A stretch of 64,000 nucleotides of DNA from Tubiluchus corallicola (GCA_030141605.1 JAQGDQ010000220.1:163786-227785), one strand, 5' to 3'; numbered from the stretch's first letter, positions 47,938 through 61,900 are shown. A program made the numbers and translations. Notes: generated by a model from the sequence alone, not told the origin.

Positions 47938-49098
47938 GGTTTCAAACATATTCTGAAAGACCGAGTAAAGCCTCACTACAAATCATTCTAGAGCCGTTCT
48001 AGTCTTATTATGATGTTTAAGAGCTAACTATGTACTGCTTAACAAATACAGAAGCAGCCTATTTTATTGGGTGACACAGAAAACACAGCCTCTCCGTGCT
48101 ATTCTTACTATGCCCAATATTCAAGTTCGGACCATTAAATTGTTTTTCACATAACAATTTACTAGTGACAAAAATGAAACTTACACTGCACAAAAGGCTT
48201 AATAACAAACTGATCAATGGAAACAATTTCGCTAATTCTTGAAACAGAAATATTAGCCAAAAGGTTAACGAAAAGTGCTGGATGCAATGAAATAAAATAA
48301 AATAAAGTGCAGAGAATATAATTATTTCACAACTACGTATTACAACTACATGAGACAATTTATGTAATCACTTTAATTTCATTTTTTCATAAAACTTGCT
48401 GGTTTGTATTTAGGTGAACGTGTGTGAGTGATAAAACAGTGTTATTTATTTATTGTAAAGGCGTAAACTTATCAATAAACTAGACAGAAATATTTAAATG
48501 GCTTTATTTAGGCCTACAACAAACAAGACTTTCATTTAAATAAACTTCAAAGGCAGGTTTATATATACGAAACGCAAACAAACTAAAAATGATATTAATA
48601 TAGTTTGCTGATTGTGCAGGATATAACTGTTTATTGTAGTAACAGATTAAACTAAAATCAATTTTGTAAGAAGTGAAATTTATTGCTTCACAAGTTCAAA
48701 TGCAGTACACTGAAAGTGTACGGTCTATTTTCGAAATTCAAGGGAAAATATCTTATTAAATTAAAAATTATGCATTAAAAACGATGAGTTCAAAAGCCAG
48801 AGTTTCTAAATATCAGGAAAAAAGCGTTTTTGCACAAATAACTACTAATTAAAAACGATAACTCGGACCTTTTTGGTAAACAATACTTTTTAAACAAATT
48901 TTTAAAAATTCAAATTTCAATATGGCGATTTTTGAATGCAAAATTAGTTTAGTACGTAATCTTTAGTTAAAAAAACATTAAAAACATTTGCAAGAAAATA
49001 TAAAATGTGAAAGCAGGATAAAACATACACACAGCACAGAATAAAATTTTACAGATTGAAAGGGCCATTATAGTAAGATTGTCTGTACGTATAAACCT

Positions 49099-49470
49099 GT
49101 ATAATGTACATTTACATACTCAGGTATGACACCAATGATTATTGCATCAAAGCTTACATGTGTACTTGAGTTGTAAATGTGGGTATAAATATGTATAACG
49201 TACATTTGCAAACTCAGGTATGACACCAATGATTATTGCATCAAAGCTTACACGTGTACTTGAGTTGTAAATGTGGGTATAAATCTGTATAACGTACATT
49301 TACATACTCAGGTATGACACCAATGATTATTGCATCAAAGCTTACACGTGTACTTGAGTTGTAAATGTGGGTATAAATCTGTATAACGTACATTTACAAA
49401 CTCAGGTATGACACCAGTGATTACTGCATTACACCTTACACGTGTACCTGGCTTGTAAACGATGCCATGT
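49099..49470. repeat. 94-bp tandem repeat, four copies, each with an internal inverted repeat
   Basis: Units start with GTATAATG or GTATAACG at 49099, 49193, 49287 and 49381, exactly 94 bp apart. Each holds CATTTACAAACTCAGGTA and, about 45 bases later, GTACTTGAGTTGTAAATG, which are inverted copies, so each unit could fold into a hairpin. The last unit is the most diverged. Confidence 0.95.
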
Positions 49471-51829
49471 GGAAAATATCCTATTTGCCGTGTCACCCCC
49501 ATGGACATATATATGGTAATGTAGTTGCAGCACGGCTTGACAAATGTAAATGTGTTTCATTTTATTTCCAACTGGAACCCGTTTGAGCTGAGAAATTATC
49601 ATTGCAAATTTCGAAGCAAAAGGCTAGGCATGGTTTTTCTCATCCAAGACACACACAGTGCGGCTACCATGTTGGCTGCAGCAAGCGGAGAGGACGAGGA
49701 GCATGATCTTGTGAAAATCATGGTTATAGTCGGTTCGTAACCGGTTCAGCATCAGTGTGGTTATTGCTGGATTACTAGATGCAGAAGTGGTCTTGGCAGG
49801 CGATTTGCTAAAGTTGACAGAATGTTGCACGATTTGAGAGGTACGAAGCGATTAATCATCGAAGAGCATTCGAGATGTATAAAGACGGATCATCAAGCAC
49901 TTTATTACATGGAAAACGCTACGACAGAGTTGGTGAAAAATAAAGTATGGTTCACACGAAAAATAGATTACTAACTAAGAAAATGTATGTCGTGTGAATG
50001 GGTTTAAATTACTAATGAACGGCAACTGTGTCAACTGTTACAGTGATAAGTTTTAGTTTCCTAAATTTTGAAGGAGAAATAACCGCTAATAACTGTGCAG
50101 GTATGCACTTACTTCTATATGTTACGTATGTTCTTCTATATAATATTTCATGCTAAGCAATACAATTTTGTAAAAATTTCTGGAATAATAAAAAGAAACA
50201 ATTTTTGTGACAACGCTTCTTTACCAAAATAGCTTGATTTTTTCCATCTGGTGCATTATTTAAATAACAGACCAGCCGCAGACGATCATTTGTTATTACT
50301 GGAAATTTCGTTGTATGAAAGAATGCAGTTTCAAATCACATTCAAAGGTGAATATGGCAACGGCAATACGATAAACTATCCTGACATGACTGATAATCAA
50401 CTTCGATTTTTTTTCAGTTTTTAGCACGCTCATCCCTATACATTCCTAAATAAAAATTCTATTTCGTAGTTCTGATGGCACCTGCTAGGTAGTAACAATA
50501 TATCTGTAATATCTACCTGTCATTGGTACATGATGTATTGTTCACCTGAGGCATAGAGAACGCTTAACAAGCTACATGTCTGAGTTTAATGTCAAATTAT
50601 GTACTAGACACCTTGTAGGTGCTCAGTTCATGGTAAACTTCAAAAGTTTAAGCATAACTTGAATCTTTGCGTTTTTAATTTTTTCACAAAGCTATGAAAC
50701 GTTGCATTACACAAAATTTGTTTTCATAATATTTTTTTAGGGGGGGGGGAGGATTTTCACGGACAATTTTTTAACAAATTTTCTTGGTACAGAACTATTA
50801 CACAGGTTAAATATTAACGCACGGATTTTATAATTTTCACAAAATAGGATGTAGGGCCTAAATGAAAAAAGCAGCATAAGGAGTATAAATTTCTCACTTT
50901 TAAAGTAAGTCGATATAACCATTTATTAATTCATTATGAATTTCTTACAATGTGTTCTGTAAAAATTTTGCCTGCATGATTATGTTTTTTCATTTACATC
51001 GATACCATGATCGCAAAAGCGTTTTAAGAATCAGAAAGCAAGTGTAAAATTGCCTTATAAGGCAACGTAATATTAAGTACCTGTGAATTATACAGTTTTA
51101 CTCTTAATTGCTATAAGTTGAAAAAGCAAAACAACAGAAGCACTTCAAGCAAAAATTATGCCCTTCAGACGAACGGAATTTCATTTAGCAGCCAAAAATA
51201 TTCTATTACCTGTGATAAAGAAATGAGGTACACTTAGTAAATGTTACTCTTACAGTCTATCATTGCCTTATCAACAAAGTGTATATCAAACACAGTTAAT
51301 TATTTTCTCACATTACATATACAGTCACAAAATCTTAGTTAAAAAACTACAAGTTCTTGTTGTTTTTATAGTGTGACAAAACAAAAAAATACACTTAAAA
51401 AATATTTAAAAATCAAACAATAATGTGGAGTAGTTTTTAAAAATGCTTTTAAAAATTTCTGATGTTGTATCATTAGAAAAATCCATCGTTATCACTCATC
51501 AGCAAAAAATAAAACTGTACTTAAAAAATTCAGAAACACTGAAAAAATGTTAAAAGTTATTTGAGAAATTGTTTAACCTTTGCCTTCTAGAAACTGCAAG
51601 AATTATATAGTTTTTAGCTAACTAATTAGCTAACAGTTAAAATTCGTGTAAAATCCTTTCATATAATTAATCGCATTCTGCAGCACCATAATTAAATAAT
51701 ACTTCAAAGGGGTTGATTTTACCATGAAACCGTCTTTAACATGGGTAAAATAAACTGCTGTGGAATTATTCTGTGTAATTTTTAAATTCAGCAACGTACT
51801 GAAGAAATTCACTAGAGTACCAAATTATA

Positions 51830-52190
51830 GAATGAGTAATGAGTGGCGGATAGAAATATAGAACAGGAACGAGTAATAAATATATGAACGAATTAGTAAG
51901 TAAGAAAATTAACGAATACAAGCATGAATAAGTAATAAACCAGTGAATGAATGGAAAAAATAAATGAAAGGACGAATGAGTCGATAAAAATTAAATAAAA
52001 AATTGGAAAACGCAAGCAAAATTCTAGCAAAAACAAATAAATAAATAATTTCAACTGAGAATCTGGTGTCAAACCAGAAAAATATGCAAGTGAATAAGCA
52101 TATAAATACCTAAATAAACACACCAAAAATCAACCAATTAAACAAGCAAAAACAAGTAAACAAGATCAAAAATAATAAATAAATGGAGGT
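51830..52190. repeat. Degenerate AATGAGTAA-type simple sequence
   Basis: Purine- and A-rich tract built of diverged GAATGAGTAA and AATAAATA units, similar to 33190-33320 and 63230-63330. Confidence 0.7.
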
Positions 52191-53289
52191 TTATTTTTCA
52201 ATAGCAGGACGGTACATAGACTATATAGGACCACAAGGGAAAAAATGTCCTACGAAGAATAAGAGAGAGAAATTCAGCCATTAAACCTACGCTGCGTTAT
52301 AATGGATTGCGATAATAAAAGGTCGGTACAATGGATATTTGCCCAAACTTCCTAAACACGCCGTGACAACCACAAAACTTTCCCAGCCGCTCCGTGTTGC
52401 CCCAGGTGAACATAGAGAGAACCTCTAACTTATTATAACCGTCCTTTAATGGCAAAGCAAAAGTACCTTCCACTCGGTTGAAATGTGAACAATCGCTCCG
52501 GTTTTGTCGGCGGAACGTTAATAAATCAGTCGTCGGTTTACAAACATGCGCAATTTCGCGTGAAAACACTCGCCCCGGTCAGGTAGGCTGAAGTACAGGG
52601 GAAATTTTCATCAAAAATTTTTTCATCACGTGAAAAACGTCCAAGTTGTACTGCTAGGGGCAAAACCATCATCCATCATTCAAGCTTGTGCGAGAGCGAA
52701 CAATGGTGTAATTTGATAAATGTAGCCATGCGGACAGAGAGTAATACAGCAAAATCAGAGTTACGTAACAAAGCGAGAAAAGATTAATCATACTACACAT
52801 TGCACAAAAATTCTTGTACTACGATTATCAGAAAATATATAAGATTCAGTAAATAAGTCGTTTAGATCATGTACGAAACTTATATTTCTAAAGATACACG
52901 GTGCACATAAAATACTTTGCTTTATACTTCTTTTTAAAAAGCCACAAAAATAATTTCTCTTAGTTATTGATATTAACACTACTGTGCTACGTAAGTTGAT
53001 ACAAATAAATAAATATTAAATCCGCCAATCCACAAATCCACTAATTCAGTACTATTAATTTAATAGTGGTTCACGATTATTTACATGGAATTCGGGTACT
53101 GTTGGCCACCCAGAGAACATACTGAAGCACTTACAGGAAATTAGCTGAAACCCATACAATTAATTATACAGAACTCTCTAAAGTATACAAACGTCTCAAA
53201 ATAAAACGCCTCTGCATAAATATTAGAAAAACAATAAAGTGCAAATTTCGTAATTTCGAATGTAAATTGTGAAATGAAAAGCTACAAAG

Positions 53290-53355
53290 TAACCCCAATC
53301 TGTGAGACTCGAACCAGCAGCAAATGAGCATTCCTTACCACGGATGCCAGCCGAT
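53290..53355 (-). other. tRNA-like relic
   Basis: The - strand reads TGGCATCCGTGGTAAGGAA then, about 20 bases on, GGTTCGAGTCTCAC, a strong box B. The acceptor stem does not close convincingly. Probably a tRNA-derived SINE head or tRNA pseudogene. Confidence 0.35.
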
Positions 53356-53635
53356 ATTGTTGCTGCATTCGCTTTAAACTGCTGTGTTTAGCATCGTTTG
53401 CTAATGAATACCTCTCGTGATATTAGCATAACATAAGAGAGATTAAACCTATATCTGTCCCATTTTAGTCGTATTCGCAGAAGATCATATTATATCATTC
53501 AAAATAGGCTACTACGGCACACTACTGCAATAGTATTATAACTGCTATAGTTAATTCACCACAATGACATCAGCTCTTACTTTTTTGTGAAATGGAACTA
53601 ATTGTTACATAATTAGTCTCTAAAATTTATTTGCA

Positions 53636-54000
53636 ATATAATATAATGTAATGTAATGTAATATAATATAAAATATAATATAATATAATATAATATAATA
53701 TAATATAATATAATATAATATAATATAATATAATATAATATAATATAATATAATATAATATAATATAATATAATATAATATAATATAATATAATATAATA
53801 TAATATAATATAATATATAATATTATATAATATTATATTATATTATATTATATTATATTATATTATATTATATTATATTATATTATATTATATTATATTA
53901 TATTATATTATATAATATAATATAATATAATATAATATAATATAATATAATATAATATAATATAATATAATATAATATAATATAATATAATATAATATAT
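53636..54000. repeat. AATAT pentanucleotide array with two orientation switches
   Basis: From 53636 to about 53815 the strand reads TAATA units, from about 53835 to 53910 it reads the complementary TATTA units, and from there to 54000 it returns to TAATA. The arms can pair with each other. A LINE-like tail with GAATT repeats follows at 54065-54095. Confidence 0.97.
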
Positions 54001-54529
54001 AATCTTGTCATTTTTTATTTCATTTTAGTGCTGTATTTGTATTTTATATGGTCTTTGCTACTTAAATAAAAAATTGAATTGAATTGATTTGAATAAGGTC
54101 AGTTAGGAAAATGAGCCTAATGTTAATTAAAACTAAAAACTGTTCTGACGTTAAAGTAGTAAAGGAAGTCACTGTCAACGTACATTAGTAAAACACTCGT
54201 AAACCCGAATTTCAACTTTTTAGTACACGTCTGTACATTAAATTAAACAGCTAATGCAATCAGTGTATGTTAATAATAATACTGAAAACCATTATGAAAT
54301 TCAAAAGAAAAGGTTGCGGAAGTGTAGTCGTTTTGTTATATGGGATCAAACACTGGAAGACTACGTGGATGATAATGCATGTTTGACAGTTCTCGATGCT
54401 GAGTCCTTAAAGGCAGAAAAATCGCCTTAAAAAATTATATTACTTTAGAATTTTTGTTTTCATTTTACATCTCCCGCAATATTATTCGGGCCGCGCCACT
54501 ACACGACGTCATATGCGCACAGCATAAAT

Positions 54530-55015
54530 CATGGGAAGAAAAGGAAATCTTAAACTATGTCCAAAAAAAAAACTTTCCATGCAAAGTTATATTACATTGC
54601 ATTTCGCTTAGCATTGTGCTGGAAAGACTTATGTAACTAGAAAAGAAAAATATTAATTATTTAAAATGTTTTCACCAATTGGTAAAATATCATTGACTCA
54701 CCTCCGTATTTTTAATCTTACTGACAAGACACGGTAATTTAAAATTTTACATTGTTAGTGACGTGTGTGAAACGATTGCTCTGATTATTTTTTCAAACTT
54801 TGCTCAGTATTATCTAAACTTGGTTCAAATGTCGTCAAAATGGCTGCGTCTGACGGTCATCTCGGGAGTTTAAATTTACATGTTTTATACAGCGTTGCTG
54901 ACGACGTAAGCCCTGCATGCAAAATGGCAGTGTGTACAAGGTATAAAATTCTAAGACGAATATTTTAAGCTTTATGTAAGTGGAGGGTTTTCTTGTACCT
55001 TAACGGATAGACCTT
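54530..55015 (+). repeat. Dispersed repeat family B, copy 5
   Basis: Shares AACTTTCCATGCAAAGTTAT, CTTATGTAACTAGAAAAGAA, CAAAATGGCTGCGTCTGACG and GTTTTATACAGCGTTGCTG with the other copies. Lies upstream of the visible ASH1 exons. Confidence 0.72.
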
Positions 55016-56034
55016 CTTTTTAAATATGGCGCCCAAACATACGAATCCTGCGAAAGTGAAGTTTCCCGTTTATGAAAACCACAGAAACTCAGTTGACAAA
55101 CTTAAATCATTAAGTCACGCGCAGTAATACTACCAACATGCCAACTTGAAAAACTTGTTACCGCAGATTATTACCTTATGAAACGTAATTTTACATGAGA
55201 ACGTTGAGGGTAATCAGGCAAGAAATGGCATAATGGGATTTCGAGGAGAAAGATGAGTATTTTCTCAGCACTTCAGTAACGTTCTGAACAACGGTCAAGT
55301 CTTCAATCATCCGCTAGAGGCGCTTTACGGCTAACGAGATTAGTGTGCAACAGCTTCGTTAGCGTTTTTAAGTCGTGGCGCAACAAAAGCCTTATGAACT
55401 CACCAAAACTATTGTTGTTGTTTACAAAAATCTTACTAAACTGAAACAAAGCATTGTTTAGGACATATCAACAGAAACTGATAGCAATAACAAAAACTGT
55501 AGATTCTTAATTGCAGAGAAATAAAACCTTAGGAAACTAAAAAAATATAACCATTGTTGTTCTTGTTGCAGTTCACAAAACGATTTAACTCGTAAATCAC
55601 CCTCTAAAGGCATTTGTCCCCAATCAAATAAAAGAATTATAAATGCTACAAAGACCAGTTTAAGGTGAATGCAAAGCACAATAGGCAAAGTTTTGCCTAA
55701 CAAAGTTTAGTTTCTCAACTGGGTACAACCACGACAAACCAAAAATATCAGTTGCAAAAAACCGAAAACACAGTGAAAGTATTATTTTTTATTTATTTAT
55801 CTCTTGTAATTACATAATAATATGAAGTACATAAACAAACTAAGTTATTACTTATTAGTAGTTTAAAGAGTGTGGCGAAAAAACCGTAAACGTTAGCGAA
55901 TCAGCCACCAAACCGTGTTTACCAATTCTTGAAATGCACATTTCTTTTAACTTTTAAGTAATTCACTTGGACACTGAATTATCCCTAAGTGATAATAACA
56001 ATGTTTAGTATTATTATGCTGCCTAGCACAAACT

Positions 56035-56300
56035 TGAAGGAAAGAACAAGTCACTCAGTCTGTTGGGTTTATTTTACTGTTATAACTTTAAATTAGAAAA
56101 ACGTTACAAAGAAATTTGCAAAAAACTGCCTATGAGGCATAAATTTATAATATACTACCTCTGAACAGAAATTTTCAGACGTGATATTTGCCGCCATTCA
56201 CTTGAAAATTATGACGTAACTGGGAGACTTCGTGACATTTCGTAAGCACATCATGGCTTTGGGTAAGCGCGCGCTGCTTAAACTAATTCAAACTTAAGCA
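56035..56300 (+). repeat. Dispersed repeat family E, copy 2
   Basis: Begins GAAGGAAAGAACAAGTCACT and GTTGGGTTTATTTTACTG, then ACGTTACAAAGAAATTTGC, matching 23230-23340. The extent is uncertain. Confidence 0.4.
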
Positions 56301-57419
56301 GCTTACCTAATATTCACACAAAAATATTACAAAATTAGCTATCTACCCTTTTGTAAAAATTTATTGTACTTTTGATGAAGATTGAGTGCCCTACTTTTCT
56401 TCAAGACGAAAGATGTCATTAGAAGAAGAATGGGCATTGAAAATGGGAGCGCCCAAGCATGAAATGATCGCGACTTTAAAGTGATTTTACTAGTTACATG
56501 AGGTAGTGTTATTGCAGTGTTATTACTGAATCCTTCTAACATTTTTCGCGAACATTGTAATAAGGATAACTTTTCAGAAGGCTTGGTCTTTCCTGAAAGC
56601 CCAATTCATCAGTATAAAATTTCCAGTACGGTAACAATGTTCGCAAAGAAAGTGGTACTTTGTTCACTGTTCAATTGTCTACACTAAAGAGGAGAACGAC
56701 TTCTCCGTCACTCTTTAGCAAAAGACTCTTCCTCTTCATTACAACCCCAAGTAGATTAAAGGAAATATCAGTATCAATACTCAATACGTATCTTTGCTCA
56801 TGGGGAAAAAATAACCATCACAGGAATGTTCTCCTTGTCAATCACGTTTTAAATCAATCTAAATTAACTTTATTTTAAACATGACAATTTTTTATCATTA
56901 TTATTAATAAATATATCATTCTATTCTAGTAGAATGGGACTGGATAATGCTGAACATGGATAATTCTACATGAACTTGTTTATTCTAACTAAGCTAAAAC
57001 TCTGCCCGCTACTAGAATCATTTTACGTAAATTGTCTAGGAGAGCTTGAAATTCCTAACTGACGTAGCTATTTTCATAACCAGAAAATGAGGACCCAGCT
57101 TAAACTGAATGTGGTGCTTTCTTTCTGGCAATTTTACTGCCAGAAGTCTGAAGAATGTGAACAAACACACTACAGGCTTTGAATGCAAATTTTATTACTA
57201 AATGTCCACACAGCCACGCCAAGACTTGAGGTTACCAGCACGTTTACGTCTACAAACTGAAAGGAAGTGTCCAAATTGCCCCGCTGCGCAGGGCCTTTGT
57301 TTGTGACCATTTCCTGACAATTTTGGAGCGCTTAAGTATCATTTAAACGTCATTTAATGGCCCGGACATTTGCCAACTTTGTGATGAATGTTAAAAACAT
57401 TCTGTTTTCTTTTTCCCTT

Positions 57420-58200
57420 CACGATCTGCACTGTTACAGTGCCGCCCAGAGTAGAAAATAATTGTTTCTTGCCTCAGAAAGAGGCAAAAATACCCGCGGG
57501 GCCGAGCTCGTCTGTTGACATCAAAGCCGACTGACTCGATAACTCATCCCCCTCTGATTGCAACCGATGCAAGGAAATTCAACAGCCCGCGATAAATTAA
57601 AGACGTGACATCATTAACGGAGATGACAGATTTCTCCGAAGACGCACGCACTGCTGCGCCAACGACCAGCTTCAAAAACAAACCGGCGACGGAGAAAATT
57701 TACTTACAGGCCTAGAATGGATGACGGGGTAACCAGCAAGGGAGTCTCGACTTACTACTACACGGCAACCCAGTACTAGATATGCATGGCTCCCATTAGC
57801 AGGTTGACATAGTAAATAATAATTCGAAACCAAATGCATTTCAGGCTATCGATTCTCCAAAACCGAATTTATTCAGTTCAACTGTATTACTATTAACAGT
57901 CCTGTGAAAGGCGCTGCTGTTATGATACGCAGCATATTTCGCGCAGCACGCATCGTATCTAATCGGAAGACGCAAGTCGTTTAAAATGAACCAGATTAGA
58001 AATTCGCTGAAATCGGCGAGATCATAATGGAGGAATAATTATTTTTTACGGCCGCCAGAGAATAGGCGGATGGGCAATAAACCTGCACCGAATGCAAATT
58101 ACGCAGTCTAAGTTTTTAGCACATTACTGTAATATGAACGCGTGAAATTACAAATGCAGGCAGATTGGATTTTTGCAAAGGCAAACCAGCCCAAACATTC
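57420..58200. promoter_or_regulatory. Candidate conserved non-coding island with POU octamer and TCF sites
   Basis: About 780 bp of non-repetitive, GC-richer sequence. It contains CATCAAAG (TCF/LEF) at 57519-57526, GTGACATCATTA and ATGACAGA (ATF and TALE-like) near 57604-57630, and a perfect octamer ATGCAAAT at 58092-58099. No open frame with a domain. Regulatory role is inference. Confidence 0.35.
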
Positions 58201-59799
58201 AATTAGAAATGCATCTTGATATATATAATAATAATAAATCTAATTTATTTTCCAATTGCAGAAGTACAATACATTTTTTACACATAAATACCCTACATGC
58301 ATAATACATGAAATATAGCAACAGTTATTATCACACAAAAGACATAACAACAGACAAAAGTCCATATTGGGATAGTGAGCCAATGAGAAAAAATTAGGAC
58401 CCGAGGAAATCGGTTTCTCGGTGGTCCAAACTTAGTTCGTATTTAAAAAGTCCATGGTTCAAAACAAGCCCAAATTTTAAGTCGAAATCTTTTCGCAATT
58501 CACCTTTCAGTTAAGATTAGTATAAACTGTTAACTCTAGTATCATTTCCTTATTAGTCGGCTTTAATTTTACATCTAAATAATTTACATTATATACAAAT
58601 AATTTACTAAGAATGCTCATCATACAAAATTCTATTCTTTAGAGAAAAATATTATGAAATAATTTAAAAAGAAGCTAAGCCAGAAGAATGAAAGCAGCAA
58701 ACGTGTGATTGTTTTGTTGAGGCACTTTTCACATTTTTCGATTTTCATTGTGACATCTTTTCATAAAAAAAACGAAATTTCATAATCTAATAAGCCAAGA
58801 ACCGTACAGAACAGGAGATCTTTCTCATGCTAACTTCACTTCCGATTTCTCATTGTGGCAAAATTTTCTCTAAACTTCAACTGAAAATATGCTGTATGTT
58901 GTCTTTAATTGCTGTGATTGTGATACACATCACCTATACTTTATGGGTAACTGAAAGGAAAGAAATTATCCCAGCTCATTAGGTTACACAAACCCAAAGC
59001 TGGCCTTTCAGGGGAATAGACAATTATTGTATTTTCCTGGTCCATAATGAAATGAAATGCTGCTCTAACTGGCGAATGCACTAACTACATTCATATACAC
59101 TCATCTCATTTCATATGATCATTTGGGTTAGAAGGTCTATACATCGATCTTCCACTTGGGTATAAACATGCTAATTTAGAACAGTGGGCGGCTGGCCCAA
59201 CTCTGACTCAACTTTCCACAAATTGACATAGGGCATCAAGACCAAAAAAAAGCTTTAACTGAAGCAATACAACAAGGCTGCTACTAAAAGTGTTTTTAAA
59301 ACTGTTAAAGAGCGACACAACGTTCAACTTCAGCTTCGTCAGTCAACTATTATAAAACATATAGCTACAGCACGTCAAGTCTGAAGTACGCACGCCCATT
59401 CATGGATACGCCTCAGGAATCATCGATCAGAGCCAACCAGATTAATCACAATGCCATAAACTATAATTCTGCACAATTTTAAGACGAATAAATCTGCAAC
59501 TGTGAGAGCAAGAGCCCGACGGGGCTGCTGCTGATAATGTTTAAACTTGGGCTTAGCCAGCCGTTCAGCAGCAAGCACACGCGCTCATGTTTGCTTGGGG
59601 GGTTGGTAATATCACCAGCAACCAATAACAATTTACATAATCCAAGTAATAAAGTTACCAAGGAAAAATTAAATTAGTTATGGGTAAGCAAAGTTCTTAC
59701 AGTTAACCTCAGTTATTTTGGAAACTATATATCGATTGTGTCACTAACAAAAGCCTAAACAAATTGCTTACACGTAACTTATAGAATGCAGATATCTGC

Positions 59800-60420
59800 G
59801 TATGGAATTATAACTTGGTGAAGCGACAGCAGATAGTAAGATTAGCGCAGCACGAAACTAGACAAAGACCATAACGGATGAAGTAACAAACAGAACCCGA
59901 AGAACATGACCCCCCTCTACTGAAGCCTGGACAGATCGTAAACCAGCTGAAACAAAATCCATCAGTAGAAATAAAAGACCATTGCATCAACGGTTGGTAG
60001 TAACAAATGAGGCAAAAACTGATTAACCATGATGTAATACATTATCCGAGAAAACCAAAACCATCGGAACAAGAGCCCTTGGACGCAGTACTTGCCATGG
60101 CAAAATATCACCGGAATGGAGACCAGGACGGACCACTGGAAAAATAGAGTGAGATAAAGTACCAACCTCACAGAGAGTACTAGAGTAAGCAAGGTAAAAC
60201 ATGAGTGCCAGGCACAATACCAGTGCACAAAGCTCGACTGTAGAAAAACCAGAACATTCTGAATTCCGACTCTGCACATCACGCCAAACCAGGTAAAAAC
60301 AACCAAGGAAGAAGAGTGACAGTGACAGTCCAGAAACAACATACACATTCTGACGATAAAACAAACATCTAGAACAATTAAAACAAGCCTTTAAATATAT
60401 AATACCACTTCAGACAAAAG
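59800..60420. other. Unrecognised open-frame-rich segment
   Basis: Overlapping - strand frames of 113 and 128 codons (60364-60023 and 60348-59962), both very hydrophobic, and a + strand frame with HYPRKPKPSEQEPLDAVLAM. None resembles a family I know. It could be a decayed mobile element read in reverse; the compositional bias of the - strand frames argues that they are not translated. Confidence 0.2.
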
Positions 60421-61019
60421 ATCAACAGAAGTAAAAGAGGAACCACCAGAAAAAAGGCTACTAGATTAAGCAAATAAGAAAGTGAAAATCTCTGTCCATT
60501 TACAAGTCACTTAAATTTATTAAGTAAACTTACTTAAAGAAATTCAAAGTTATCTTTAGTACCAGAAGTTTGGTCTGTAAACTGGCTAAACCATATCAAA
60601 CAAGATCTTAGCATTTTTACTTCATTTAAAATGCTCATTGTACATTACATTTATTAGATTTTTAAAATTCTCTCTTTAAGATTAATCTACGATAAACGCC
60701 ACATCGTCACTAAAAATGCACAATTTTTTTATTCGAAAAGTACTTTTGGAACACAATTGCAAAATTTCCTTAAAGTTACGAGCAAAAATGGAAACCACAT
60801 AAAGTCTACCAGCAGAAAGAAGTTCAACATTTCTTCGATGGGGAAAGCAATACAATGCAAAAGCAATACCAAACGGGATAAAATGAAGTTAGATCTTTGA
60901 AGGCTTGTAACTATTTTGATCATTTAATGCTAATTATAATCTTTACGGGAACCTAAGGTTTACAATAAGCATTGATACAACAGCATGGGGTAAAGTGAAA
61001 CATTTACGTGTGAAACTGA

Positions 61020-61900
61020 TCCAAATCAATCCTATTGTGAATTTTAGCTGATTATCGCCCACGGTGGGCCGCTTAGTGCCGCTTTATTAGCATAATAATG
61101 TCGTCAATGTAAACGATATCACACGGCAACGCGTGCCTCCATATTTTAGCATATTTAATAAGCACCGCTAAGTGTACTTCGCTGACAACTGCACAATGCG
61201 TAGAGAAATCTCTGACAATACCAGGGTCGGGGATCTGTTACACTTAATGCAGGGAAGTCAAAGTTTGCTTAGTATAGATCTATTGTTCTCCGTGGAAAGT
61301 GTTAAGTCGAAATCCGGACGACAGGTGTCGCGTGGACAAAAGTGAACAAATAACGGCCAACGTGCAGGACAGCTGCCGTCTGAAGAAGCCGTTACCTTCC
61401 GCCGTCAGGAGACTGTTCCGCCAATCATACGCTTGTCAGGTCTCGTACAATCACGCTTTTAATCAGATTTGCAAGGGAAGAGACAGCACCCTCGCACGGG
61501 ATTTAGATGCTGGCTACAAAAGCCGAGAAGTAATACATGACCCGATCCATAAATGAAAGCAGGGATCAATCAGCAAAGTGCTTCTTCAGCAAATCTCTAT
61601 CAGCTCAATATTGGCGGCTTATCTCTAATAGAAATATAAATAATGCTCTACATTCTTAATCCCACAAAAGCTTTTAATTAAAGTAGAGACGCTCGCATTC
61701 TTTCCATAAATGGGGTTCCTACACGCGGAGAATGCCACGGTCGTTTTAGAAAAGCCGATTATTCTTGGAATAGCGATTGTGTGACTACAGAAAGGCACTG
61801 GAATCGACGGTAACGGGTGGATTTTTCCAGAAAGCTAGTGTAGCGCACAATGTAACATTCTGTGTAGTAATGTATGTAATTACGTAAAAATTATAGCGCC
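61020..61900. promoter_or_regulatory. Candidate conserved non-coding island
   Basis: Balanced sequence with blocks such as GCCCACGGTGGGCCGC (partly palindromic, near 61057-61072) and AGCATAATAATGTCGTCAA. An 85-codon + strand frame at 61299-61556 has a GC content above its surroundings but no recognised domain. Regulatory or unrecognised exon; not resolved. Confidence 0.3.

Noticed and set aside
47727-47991. Ser-Leu and Arg-Glu frames
   Set aside because: Products of the second GA array.
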